Part shown: positions 46,501-53,037 of the stretch, piece by piece | Layout: each line of letters starts with the position of its first letter | Position numbering within the stretch: the first letter of the stretch is position 1 | Assembly (NCBI GenBank): GCA_002352105.1 | Contig: DEHV01000039.1 | Location: forward strand, 102,755 to 166,754 | DNA length: 64,000 nucleotides | Origin: Chitinophagaceae bacterium UBA2791 | GTDB taxonomy: Bacteria > Bacteroidota > Bacteroidia > Chitinophagales > Chitinophagaceae | Reading direction: 5' to 3' | Notes under the pieces: model-generated | Databases searched by the model: none | What the model was told of the DNA's origin: nothing | Seen by the model: only the letters and a program-made list of their open reading frames with translations | Translations under genes and position numbers: made by a program

Positions 46501-46868
46501 TCGCCGCAGGGTACACGAAGGAAATGGAAATGTTCCTGGATACCAACCCGGGCCTCGATTCAAGGTTCACACAAAAAATTGAGTTTGAAGATTACCTGCC
46601 GGAAGAACTTCAGGCGATCTTCCTGTCGCTCGTGAAGTCCAGCGGCATGGCCATCGAGGCCGATGCCGCCGCAAAGGCGCTAAGGTTTTTCACCGCGCTG
46701 TACCGGGAGAAAAACAAGCGCTTTGCCAATGGGCGCACCGTGCGTAACGAATTTGAACAAATATTACAACGTCAGTCCAAACGCGTTGTCCGATTGCAGA
46801 AAAACCGGCAGCCATTCGACCCGATGCTGATCGTCAGCGAGGATATATCCGATGGAGGTGCGGAATAA
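43518..46868 (+). CDS. zinc-ribbon protein with four CbxX/CfqX-type AAA+ modules
   Basis: A 1116-residue ATPase. A C4 ribbon (Cys3/6/17/20) is followed by four modules spaced about 270 residues apart, with Walker A near residues 80, 350, 620 and 895. Modules 2-4 are complete: GNPGTGKTT, Walker B GVLLVDEAYTL or GVLFIDEAYTL, and KRMEDDRGKFIVIAAGY. Module 1 is degenerate: GNSGTGKNK lacks the Thr after Lys, and Walker B reads ILCIDNAHQ with Asn for Glu, so it probably does not hydrolyse ATP. Relatives are CbbX (Rubisco activase), SpoVK and EccA of type VII secretion. Modules 3 and 4 are very similar even at the DNA level, pointing to a recent internal duplication. Confidence 0.9.
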   Translation: MECSNCHKPNRSAAKFCKHCGKELTVAGGGNGQAMDPHFDLLIGLDDLKATIQREIIAFKNMRTAGFRYDTRNLQTILMGNSGTGKNKVVEALAKVYFKNGITSKPDPKIVSAIDFAEFSRNLAANIDAARGGILCIDNAHQLVPAGYQAGQSLPIDKLYAEMEKRAGDPVVMLSSKTEGFREYLEANHDVNNRFNLKFYLPDMNVDQMLQLANWYVKEKKFEMGAAAQAKLKKRLLYLFRRQQDAEQAMHTGKNGFLVHKELNKIFSDHFINPSFMHSPTTLLESDIQGEIYEIKPAEEVLNELDDFIGMDGVKAFLEKMVNLLRIGQKDAATTGKEQLIGSHIVLTGNPGTGKTTLARKLGEVFAAAGILSSGHVVETDRSKLVGKYVGETALLVQKYCNEAMGGVLLVDEAYTLKQSDQDNFGQEAIDTLLKRMEDDRGKFVVIAAGYQKEMQNFIGANPGMKSRVKDNFFHLPDYTPDQLLAILKLFIKKGGYILEPEAEKKASAHLAQLFNQRTRDFGNGRDVRNFYENILAARATRLMGKTDADYSMNITAADIPVEETDLSAGNIELLLAELNALTGLEEVKAEINSLVNFLEAERLRSEAGGKKNNINLHCVFTGNPGTGKTTVARILARIFKSLGVLGKGQLIEVTDKDLVAGYIGQTSAKTDKIIDSAMGGVLFIDEAYTLAAKGQNSFTSEAVDTLLKRMEDDRGKFIVIAAGYTKEMQDFLDSNPGLDSRFARKINFADYPPSALYDIMQGMIRGAKMHTNESTDARLLQRLEQLYRSKDKRFANGRTVRNEFEKILQAQSMRLVQQKRSGMPIDAMEILPEDIAVTGDKSALSIEETLQELHALTGLSAVKNAINNLVDFLSAEKLRAAAGGKRKELNLHFVFSGNPGTGKTTVARILAKIFHGLGILPRGQLIETTDKDLVAPYVGQTSPLTNKVIDSAMGGVLFIDEAYTLSKSSGGFGGEAIDTLLKRMEDDRGKFIVIAAGYTKEMEMFLDTNPGLDSRFTQKIEFEDYLPEELQAIFLSLVKSSGMAIEADAAAKALRFFTALYREKNKRFANGRTVRNEFEQILQRQSKRVVRLQKNRQPFDPMLIVSEDISDGGAE

Positions 46869-46911
46869 TTTTGAAATAGAGTATGCCTATATTATTCAGA
46901 CCATATAAATC

Positions 46912-47604
46912 ATGTTGATGTTTTCATGCGCATATTGTAATAGTGAAATTGAAACAGATAGTTTTTTTTGCGACCAGTGCGGCAAAGAGATCCTGTTGTG
47001 TGAAACATGTAAACTACCGGGGCGCAACCAATGGTGCGAGGAAGATGGCGGCGCCCTGGTTGCTGCGAGATCAATGGCAGTAGCGCCCGGGGAAGGCGCT
47101 CCGGTCCCAGCAGCTATAAGCGCCCCGGGGAAAACCTCTCCGGCAGTTTCAGCGCCAGGTTCATCCGGCGGAAATACCCCGGCGGCTACAGACACAGATC
47201 GCTCAGGAAATACGCATTCTCCTGCTGACAACCAGGCTACGCCTCCCCTTACCGCCCGCCTGCGATTGACGAATAACAACCTGGGCATATCGCTGGACAT
47301 TCAACCCGGTTCCATATTAGGCAGGACAACGGGGCCCTATACCGCCAGCCTGGGCTCGCTATCGGCCATTTCCGGCAAGCATTTATCATTTAAGCATGAT
47401 GTACAACATGGCTGGTCGTTCACCGATATGGGATCCAGCAATGGAACCAAATACAGCAAAACAAATATCGCATGGCAGCAAACGCCCAAAGTTGTTCCCA
47501 ATACCCCGGTTACCCTTGAAGACAAAGCCTACATCCTGATCGCCAATGTCGAATTTGTGATACAGATCGAGGGCGGCTCATCCACATCAACCCAACGTTT
47601 ATGA
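46912..47604 (+). CDS. zinc-ribbon and FHA-domain protein
   Basis: A 230-residue adaptor. It begins with cysteine pairs (Cys6/9/20/23, then Cys30/33 and Cys42) forming one or two ribbons. A Pro/Ala/Ser-rich linker (about 52-112) leads to an FHA domain (115-225) with GR at 137-138, SGKHLSF (Ser154 and His157) and GSSNGT at 174-179, the phosphothreonine-binding signature. FHA domains read phosphothreonine, so this protein should bind targets of the kinase encoded two genes upstream. Its stop overlaps the ATG of the phosphatase gene by four bases, so they are coupled. Confidence 0.88.
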   Translation: MLMFSCAYCNSEIETDSFFCDQCGKEILLCETCKLPGRNQWCEEDGGALVAARSMAVAPGEGAPVPAAISAPGKTSPAVSAPGSSGGNTPAATDTDRSGNTHSPADNQATPPLTARLRLTNNNLGISLDIQPGSILGRTTGPYTASLGSLSAISGKHLSFKHDVQHGWSFTDMGSSNGTKYSKTNIAWQQTPKVVPNTPVTLEDKAYILIANVEFVIQIEGGSSTSTQRL

Positions 47605-48344
47605 TATTATCCATTTCTGCAGCTTCAGATGTCGGATGCGTGCGCAGCAATAACGAGGATATGTTATTGCTAAAAGACCAGTTTATCAGGGATAGCAATG
47701 TAGAAAGCAGTATGGAACAAGAGGGGTCCATCGCTTTATTTGCCGTATCCGATGGCATGGGAGGCCATGCCGCAGGCGAACTGGCCAGCGAATTCACCCT
47801 TCAGCGCATGAGCGCCGCCGTGGCAAACATGCCTGTTGACATGGACCAATCTGGTCTACAGGCATTTCTTAGCGAACAGATCACCGCCATTCATCATTCG
47901 CTAAATACCCTGGGAAAAGACAACCCTGCCATGCAAGGGCTGGGATGCACCTTCACGGGATTATTATTTTATATGGGCCAGATATATATGATACATATCG
48001 GCGACAGCCGGCTGTATCGCCAGCGGGGTAATTTTATCACCCTGCTCACAAAGGATCATACCTTAAGAAATATGCTGAACGATCCTTCCATCCCCGCAAA
48101 CAAGATCGCCAACTCATTCGGAGGAGGAGCGAACAATATTTTCTTTGATTTTGAAGAGCTGACGGACCGCCTGCTAATCAATGATATTCTTTTATTGTGT
48201 TCGGACGGACTGAGCGGCGAACTATCGGATGATGAAATAGAAACGGCGCTCTCCGGCGGCGCAACCGCAAAAGCGCTGGTAGATCTTGCGCACGACAAGG
48301 GAGGCCATGATAATATCTCAGCTATGGTCATCAGCATTCAGTAA
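47601..48344 (+). CDS. PP2C-family protein phosphatase
   Basis: A 247-residue Mn/Mg-dependent Ser/Thr phosphatase with all family motifs: SDVGCVRSNNEDML, AVSDGMGGHAAGELAS (Asp51), GCTFTGLLFY, MIHIGDSRLYRQR, LLLCSDGLSGELSDDE and GGHDNISAMVIS. No membrane segment. It shares an ATGA overlap with the FHA gene, and the next gene follows after 10 bases. In other bacterial systems such a phosphatase reverses the partner kinase; here the same is likely. Confidence 0.92.
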   Translation: MILSISAASDVGCVRSNNEDMLLLKDQFIRDSNVESSMEQEGSIALFAVSDGMGGHAAGELASEFTLQRMSAAVANMPVDMDQSGLQAFLSEQITAIHHSLNTLGKDNPAMQGLGCTFTGLLFYMGQIYMIHIGDSRLYRQRGNFITLLTKDHTLRNMLNDPSIPANKIANSFGGGANNIFFDFEELTDRLLINDILLLCSDGLSGELSDDEIETALSGGATAKALVDLAHDKGGHDNISAMVISIQ

Positions 48345-48354
48345 AAACACCATT

Positions 48355-49278
48355 ATGCATAAACTATTTTTTGCTTTCCTGGTATTGGCAGCATTGCCTA
48401 CCCTGGCGCAGGTAAAAGCCCCGTCCGGAACCCAGGCAAAAATCTATAAGACGCCTGCCGACCTGTACAGATCGAAGCAGTTCATGCTTAGCGGGAACAT
48501 TCGAGCTCCTTTCGCCAGCGATATAAAAATAAAGAAAGGCGAATTTGTATATGTAGAAGTCGGCGGAAATGTGAAAGTGGGCAATTTCCTTGGATCGGCG
48601 GATGGCGCAGGGCTTTTATCGGCTTCTATTGTTCTTGAAGGGTACAACAAATACAAGGGCCATAAACACGGAAGCGTAATGGTGATCCTGAACAATACCA
48701 TAGAAAGCTGCAAACGGATCCTGGGCGATATGGGAGGCAAATACAATTTGCCGGGCATTGCGCCGGATTACGGCATTAAGTATGTGCCGGGTTATTATTT
48801 TATAGCGGAAAGTGATGGATACCTGAAATTTGATATCAATGATGCAGAGCCAGGGAATAATGAGGGCAGTTTTTCAATTGGCGTTATTGTGATGAGTTAT
48901 GAAGATCACCTGGCCAGGAATATATTCAACAAATGCCCCGAAAAAGAACCTGATGATGAAACAGATTGTTTTGGCCACAAATGGGTTAAAGAAAGCGTAA
49001 AATCGTGGTACTATCATGGCATAAACGATTCTTACCGCGGCGGCTCCCAGGATGCCGGCTGCCAGTGCGTATATGAATATATTGGCGACAAACTGGTTAT
49101 CGCCGGCGAAAACAAAGGGAGTTTCGACATTGGCTACTGGCATTTTAAGGGCGATATCACCAAGCCCAGGGCCAATTATTTTCACCTGATCCTCGACGTG
49201 ATCCCGCATGACCTGTTCACCGCCATCGCCGGGGCCGAGCTGGATTACAAATACCAAAGCGCGGTTCCGTGTAAATGA
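48355..49278 (+). CDS. secreted cysteine-containing protein of the cluster
   Basis: A 307-residue exported protein without a recognised family. The signal peptide (KLFFAFLVLAALPTLAQ) fixes the start at 48355 rather than a longer frame opening inside the phosphatase gene. The mature part has a beta-rich region (FMLSGNIRAPFASDIKIKKG, EFVYVEVGGNVKVGNFLG) and a C-terminal region with clustered cysteines (NKCPEKEPDDETDCFGHKW, DAGCQCVYEY, final PCK) that could form disulfides in the periplasm. It is the last gene of the block; no terminator is evident before the next, convergent gene. Confidence 0.75.
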   Translation: MHKLFFAFLVLAALPTLAQVKAPSGTQAKIYKTPADLYRSKQFMLSGNIRAPFASDIKIKKGEFVYVEVGGNVKVGNFLGSADGAGLLSASIVLEGYNKYKGHKHGSVMVILNNTIESCKRILGDMGGKYNLPGIAPDYGIKYVPGYYFIAESDGYLKFDINDAEPGNNEGSFSIGVIVMSYEDHLARNIFNKCPEKEPDDETDCFGHKWVKESVKSWYYHGINDSYRGGSQDAGCQCVYEYIGDKLVIAGENKGSFDIGYWHFKGDITKPRANYFHLILDVIPHDLFTAIAGAELDYKYQSAVPCK

Positions 49279-49316
49279 GGTATGAATTGAAAGGTAGACT
49301 TTAAAAACCAGATGTC

Positions 49317-50513
49317 TCAATACAAAAATCCAAATAGCCAAAGCGGTATGCGCTGTTCGCTGCCATATTCTATATCATCCATTGCTATGTAGGATTCCGG
49401 CAGTTTCGCGATCTGCTTTTTTCCTTTTCCCCTGCCTCCGATCTCAAAATGATACTTGTTGTCAATAAGGAAATCTCCGGCCTTGGGATAGGTAACCCGA
49501 TGCCCGGCGCCCGCCAGTTGCGTATAAAAAAATGTCTCCCTTAGATTTCCCACATTAGGGCGATCTTCCGCAAGGGCCATAATAAGACTGGTATTATGCA
49601 AATACACTTTCTCCGGTTTGTTCATAAGGCTGATGCCAAAAGAAGCCGCGCGCAGGTTGTGAATTAATTTCGCCTTTTCCAACAGATCCAGCATTTCCAG
49701 TAAACGGCTTCGGGAAGTGCCTATCTGTTCAGCGAGCTTGGCAATATTAGGGGTAAAAGGCGCCGCCTGCGAAAGCACATAGAGCAGCTTCTTCAGTTTC
49801 GCTTGCGTACTCGTTTCAATTGCCCGCGCTTCTGGTAAATCATAATCAATAATCACGTTTATTAACTGATTCAAACGCACAAAGAAATCGCCTCCGCCTT
49901 CAAGGAAAAACGGATAAGCGCCTTCGCCCAGGTATTTCTTAAACCACTGGAGCGGAGAAGGCAATACCTCACGGATGCTATCTACTATATCGGTATGCGC
50001 TTTCAGTAATTCGGGCAGAGAGCAGGCAGGCGCTATTATTCCTTCCTTCAGCGCCGCATATTCACGAAGCGACAGTTCAGGCAGATGGTAACGAAGTAGC
50101 CGTCGACTGAGATCTGCTTCTGATTGTTGCAAAGCCAGTATTGAAGACCCGGAAATCACGATCTTCAGATCAGGCAAAAAATCGTACAAATTTTTTACTT
50201 CCCGTTGCCAATCCGGGTATTTATGAACCTCATCCAGGAAAAAATACCTTCCCCCCTGCATGTAAAACGCTTCTCCCACCTCTGATAAGGTATGTTGCTT
50301 AAAATAAAGATCATCCAAGGATAAGTAAAGCGTCTGATCCAGCGGTAGCCGGGCCTTGATATGCTGCAGCATCAACGTTGACTTCCCTGTGCCCCTGGCT
50401 CCTTCAATGCACAGCGCGCGCGCCTGCCAATTGATCTGGCTATCCAATGCCCTTACAAAACCCATTTGGGTGGCGCTCAAAAGAGACCTGTATTTTGCTA
50501 CTAAAGCATCCAT
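49317..50513 (-). CDS. AAA ATPase with DUF4143-type C-terminus
   Basis: A 398-residue ATPase of the widespread AAA_14/DUF4143 kind. Walker A is CIEGARGTGKSTLMLQHI, Walker B YFFLDEVHKYPDWQREVKNL, sensor IVISGSSILALQQ, and LSRRLLRYHLPELSLREYAA leads into the C-terminal part (TPNIAKLAEQIGTSRSRLLE, a winged-helix-like stretch, then EKVYLHNTSLIMAL and HFEIGGRGKGKKQIA). The function of this family is unsettled. The ATG at 50513 is preferred to a 22-residue extension that would read through the palindrome at 50543-50568. Confidence 0.85.
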   Translation of the reverse strand: MDALVAKYRSLLSATQMGFVRALDSQINWQARALCIEGARGTGKSTLMLQHIKARLPLDQTLYLSLDDLYFKQHTLSEVGEAFYMQGGRYFFLDEVHKYPDWQREVKNLYDFLPDLKIVISGSSILALQQSEADLSRRLLRYHLPELSLREYAALKEGIIAPACSLPELLKAHTDIVDSIREVLPSPLQWFKKYLGEGAYPFFLEGGGDFFVRLNQLINVIIDYDLPEARAIETSTQAKLKKLLYVLSQAAPFTPNIAKLAEQIGTSRSRLLEMLDLLEKAKLIHNLRAASFGISLMNKPEKVYLHNTSLIMALAEDRPNVGNLRETFFYTQLAGAGHRVTYPKAGDFLIDNKYHFEIGGRGKGKKQIAKLPESYIAMDDIEYGSEQRIPLWLFGFLY

Positions 50514-50542
50514 CGTATCTTCAAAGATACAGAAAATACTAT

Positions 50543-50568
50543 AATATGTATCATATATGATACATATT
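50543..50568. promoter_or_regulatory. 26-base perfect palindrome upstream of the DUF4143 ATPase
   Basis: The 26 bases read the same on both strands; the core is TGTATCATATATGATACA. It lies 30 bases before the ATPase ATG in an AT-rich stretch, where a dimeric regulator could block transcription. Which protein binds is unknown; autoregulation is possible. Confidence 0.6.
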
Positions 50569-50674
50569 TCTGCGGTCAACGCCTAATCGGTTCATGAGAC
50601 AGCCGGATTGGCTCATACGCCGCCTGCTTGTCAAAACTCAGCCCCTTATACTACCATTATTTCAAGGCAATCCC

Positions 50675-51304
50675 TTACTTATTCGCCAGCTCGTCCAGTT
50701 TCATGCTTTTAGCAATCGATCGTAAGAACGACTCGTCTTCCCCCTCGCTTTTCAGGCTGATGATAAAACGGTCGCCCGCGACCAGGGTCAGCTCGGATCT
50801 TTTTTCCTTCTTATAAACGATTTCATAAGCGGCAACATTTTTTATGCCCAGGTCGACAGGTCCCTGGCGTTTTTCATCGTCTTCCATCGACATACCTAAT
50901 CCGTACATCGCCGTCAACCCGGCAAAAGCCTGGTGCGCCGCATTGTAATCCATGATGGAGACCTCCGCCCGTTTATCGCCGTTTACATATTCCTGTTCGC
51001 CCTGCGACCAACTGCCCAGTCCCGGCGTATTCGTCTGGCTTCCCTTGGGGCCTTGTTCTGTGGTATAGCCGCTGATCTCGGGGAGATAGGCCTGCAGTTC
51101 CTTATAGGGCATCGCTACCGTATCGCCCTTGGCCTTTCTCTCCTCCCAGCGGCTGGTGGATTTTTCCGCCTCCTTTACGATATTCTCCGACAACTCCTTC
51201 AACTTACCTAAGGATTCCAGGGCGCCCGGCTCATCTGACTTACTCTTGCAGGAATAAAATACGATAACCAGCAGGCAACAAAAAGGAATAAAAAAATTTT
51301 TCAT
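50675..51304 (-). CDS. lipoprotein of unknown function
   Basis: A 209-residue protein with a lipoprotein signal (FFIPFCCLLVIVFYSCKS, the modified Cys in FYSC). After a charged helical stretch (LESLGKLKELSENIVKEAEK) it has a mixed alpha/beta domain with EQEYVNGDKRAEVSIMDYNA and GDRFIISLKSEGEDESFL. I recognise no family. It should be anchored to a membrane on the periplasmic side or at the cell surface. It is isolated: spacers of about 160 and 300 bases surround it. Confidence 0.75.
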   Translation of the reverse strand: MKNFFIPFCCLLVIVFYSCKSKSDEPGALESLGKLKELSENIVKEAEKSTSRWEERKAKGDTVAMPYKELQAYLPEISGYTTEQGPKGSQTNTPGLGSWSQGEQEYVNGDKRAEVSIMDYNAAHQAFAGLTAMYGLGMSMEDDEKRQGPVDLGIKNVAAYEIVYKKEKRSELTLVAGDRFIISLKSEGEDESFLRSIAKSMKLDELANK

Positions 51305-51607
51305 ATATAATTGCTTATGGTTTAGAAAAGCGGAAAACTAGTATTTTTCTTCCAGGAAGCCAAGCGCCGGGGCGAAAGACCGCCGAAAATCTGACCCAGG
51401 TCAGCCATTTCGGCGATTGACCGTACAGGTTCAGCCTATCGCGTCCCTGTTAACCAAAGGGTCGCTGGTTCAGCAGGGGGAGCTTGTTATCCATCACTTA
51501 CGAGGGGTTGCACATAGCGACCCTTTTAAATTTGCCAGTGGCATATTGGATAGAGCAGGACAATATAATTTGTGGAAGGGATGCGAATGAAAAGTAGATA
51601 TGTATAT
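51305..51607. other. gene-free spacer
   Basis: About 300 bases between the lipoprotein and the antitoxin-like gene. GGGTCGCT (51455) and AGCGACCC (51508) form a widely spaced inverted pair and recall the ends of the interspersed element, but the middle does not align. No gene or promoter is recognisable. Confidence 0.35.
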
Positions 51608-52120
51608 TCAAATTGTTTTCAGTACATATTTTCGCTCCTTCCTTCGTTTTTCCTGATCGGTATTTATCTCGTGAGCCTTTTCTTTTTCCGCTAACCTGAA
51701 CCAGTACAGAGCAGGGATAATATTCTTGGAATGAAGTTCCAGCCTTATAAATAGCTCATCGTTGGGTGTTTCTTTTTGATTAATGATCCGGCTAAGACGG
51801 GTTTCATCAACACTAATCTCCTGCGCAAATTCTTTTTGTCTTTTACGGAGCAGTCGGATATAAGAGGAAAGGAAATAACCATAATGAAAGTCATTCCTGA
51901 AGATGGAAGAATTGATAACGTCTTCCATCTGGTATTTTAACTGCAAAAGGCTATCTCGCAATTCATCTTTAGCGCTGCGGTTATTCCATTGCTCACTGCG
52001 CAGCGCCAGCAGTTCTTTATCTGCTTCCTGTTTTTCTTTTTCAGATAACCCATGCGGAAATATATTAGCTTCTGCTAATTCCCGCTTGCTATGTTGTTGC
52101 CTCTTGTTTACCTGCTTCAT
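51608..52120 (-). CDS. helix-turn-helix protein, probable antitoxin
   Basis: A 170-residue protein. The N-terminal third is charged and helical; residues about 85-145 form an XRE-type helix-turn-helix (SYIRLLRKRQKEFAQEISVD, ETRLSRIINQKETPNDELFI), followed by HSKNIIPALYWFRLAEKEKA. It starts three bases after the upstream partner's stop. Pairs of a GNAT-like protein and such a DNA-binding protein are common in this phylum and behave like toxin-antitoxin modules; that role is inferred. Confidence 0.7.
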   Translation of the reverse strand: MKQVNKRQQHSKRELAEANIFPHGLSEKEKQEADKELLALRSEQWNNRSAKDELRDSLLQLKYQMEDVINSSIFRNDFHYGYFLSSYIRLLRKRQKEFAQEISVDETRLSRIINQKETPNDELFIRLELHSKNIIPALYWFRLAEKEKAHEINTDQEKRRKERKYVLKTI

Positions 52121-52122
52121 AA

Positions 52123-52590
52123 TTACTCGTTTTCTAAATATTTTTCAATCAGTTCAAATGCTTCATTTCCTTCTATTGCCAGATGCCTGCCCATTGGAGA
52201 AAAATGGTATGCTTGCTGATAATAGAAGATTAGTTCTGTTTTGGGAACCAAAGATACAAACCCACCAAAGCCAAACCTGAAGGACAATTTACAAGCATAG
52301 GCTATCAGGCATCCTGCTACCCGGTCATATATTTTATCCTTGCCTATATTTTCGCTGGCCGATTCCAATAACCTGATTTCAATCCTTAACTCCGGTTTTA
52401 CGATGTTCAGCGACATCAAGCCTAATATCAGCCCACTTTCCTTTAAAAAAATCTTATATATATCATATTGCACTTCTGCCTTCCAGTCGAAACCAAAGCG
52501 CTTGACCAACGATTTAGTTAATTCACCTGCCCGCAATACTCCTATTTCCGCCTCCTTAAATTCGCCCGATAGGGTGTGAAATATTTGCAT
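52123..52590 (-). CDS. GNAT-like protein, possible toxin of the pair
   Basis: A 155-residue protein. The second half recalls the acetyltransferase fold: LRIEIRLLESASENIG, DRVAGCLIAYACKLSFRFG, GGFVSLVPKTELIFYYQQA and YHFSPMGRHLAIEGNEAFEL. A canonical acetyl-CoA loop (QxxGxG/A) is not obvious, so enzymatic activity is uncertain. It is the first gene of a tight two-gene unit with a helix-turn-helix protein. It begins 49 bases after the recombinase remnant. Confidence 0.5.
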   Translation of the reverse strand: MQIFHTLSGEFKEAEIGVLRAGELTKSLVKRFGFDWKAEVQYDIYKIFLKESGLILGLMSLNIVKPELRIEIRLLESASENIGKDKIYDRVAGCLIAYACKLSFRFGFGGFVSLVPKTELIFYYQQAYHFSPMGRHLAIEGNEAFELIEKYLENE

Positions 52591-52639
52591 ATTAAATTAC
52601 GAAAATTTATCTAAATTATCAATTATTTTACAGATTAAA

Positions 52640-52831
52640 TCAATATTGAGCAATGTCGGTAGGATTGATGCCATTGGAGAGGTAAGAAAACAGCCGGAAA
52701 TCTTTAGCCTTCCGCTCCCGTTCACATTCTGGTTGGCAATAATATGTTTTGCTGACGTCCTCCAATGTAAGCGCTTTTGTAATATTTCGGGAAGAAGGCG
52801 GTTGGTATAACCTCCGCAGCCACAATCTCAT
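52640..52831 (-). pseudogene. remnant of a tyrosine recombinase (phage-type integrase)
   Basis: A 63-residue frame reading LYQPPSSRNITKALTLEDV, then ECERERKAKDFRLFSYLSNG and INPTDIAQY, followed by a stop. In Bacteroidota integrases the segment joining the core-binding and catalytic domains has this pattern (P-x-RNIKKALTLEDI, then KARDFFLFSYLCNGIN-x-KDIA). The frame is cut on both sides: a stop lies six codons upstream of the ATG and the sequence breaks off before the first catalytic Arg. It is therefore a dead fragment, not a functional gene. Confidence 0.55.
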
Positions 52832-52989
52832 CCCCGGGATAGAAATAAATTAAAATAAGTCTCCATACGGCGCCGGCTATTATTCGCCATTAAGGTATCC
52901 GGTCGCTGACCCGGAGCCTTGTGCCGCGAGAAAAATTAGGATCAACTCATACCAATTTTCGAAAATATGCAGCTATACGCTGAAAGCGC

Positions 52990-52997
52990 TACCTTTG
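52990..52997 (+). promoter_or_regulatory. -7 promoter box (TACCTTTG) for trigger factor
   Basis: TACCTTTG matches the consensus and ends 41 bases before the tig ATG. At the -33 distance no exact TTG is seen. The leader is A- and C-rich with AGCGCTTC repeated near 52985 and 53014. Confidence 0.6.
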
Positions 52998-53037
52998 CCC
53001 CCCAAAATAACGAAAGCGCTTCAAAACAACACCTTTT

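Noticed and set aside
39072..49278. A type VI or type VII secretion locus
   Set aside because: Kinase, FHA, PP2C and CbxX-type ATPase recall these systems, but no sheath, tube, membrane-complex, EccC or ESX-like gene is present.
35624..53037. tRNA-Leu as attachment site of an integrated island ending near the recombinase remnant
   Set aside because: I looked for a copy of the tRNA 3' end around 52.6-53.0 kb and did not see one, and the ligase pair next to the tRNA is a widespread chromosomal unit. The idea remains untested rather than supported.
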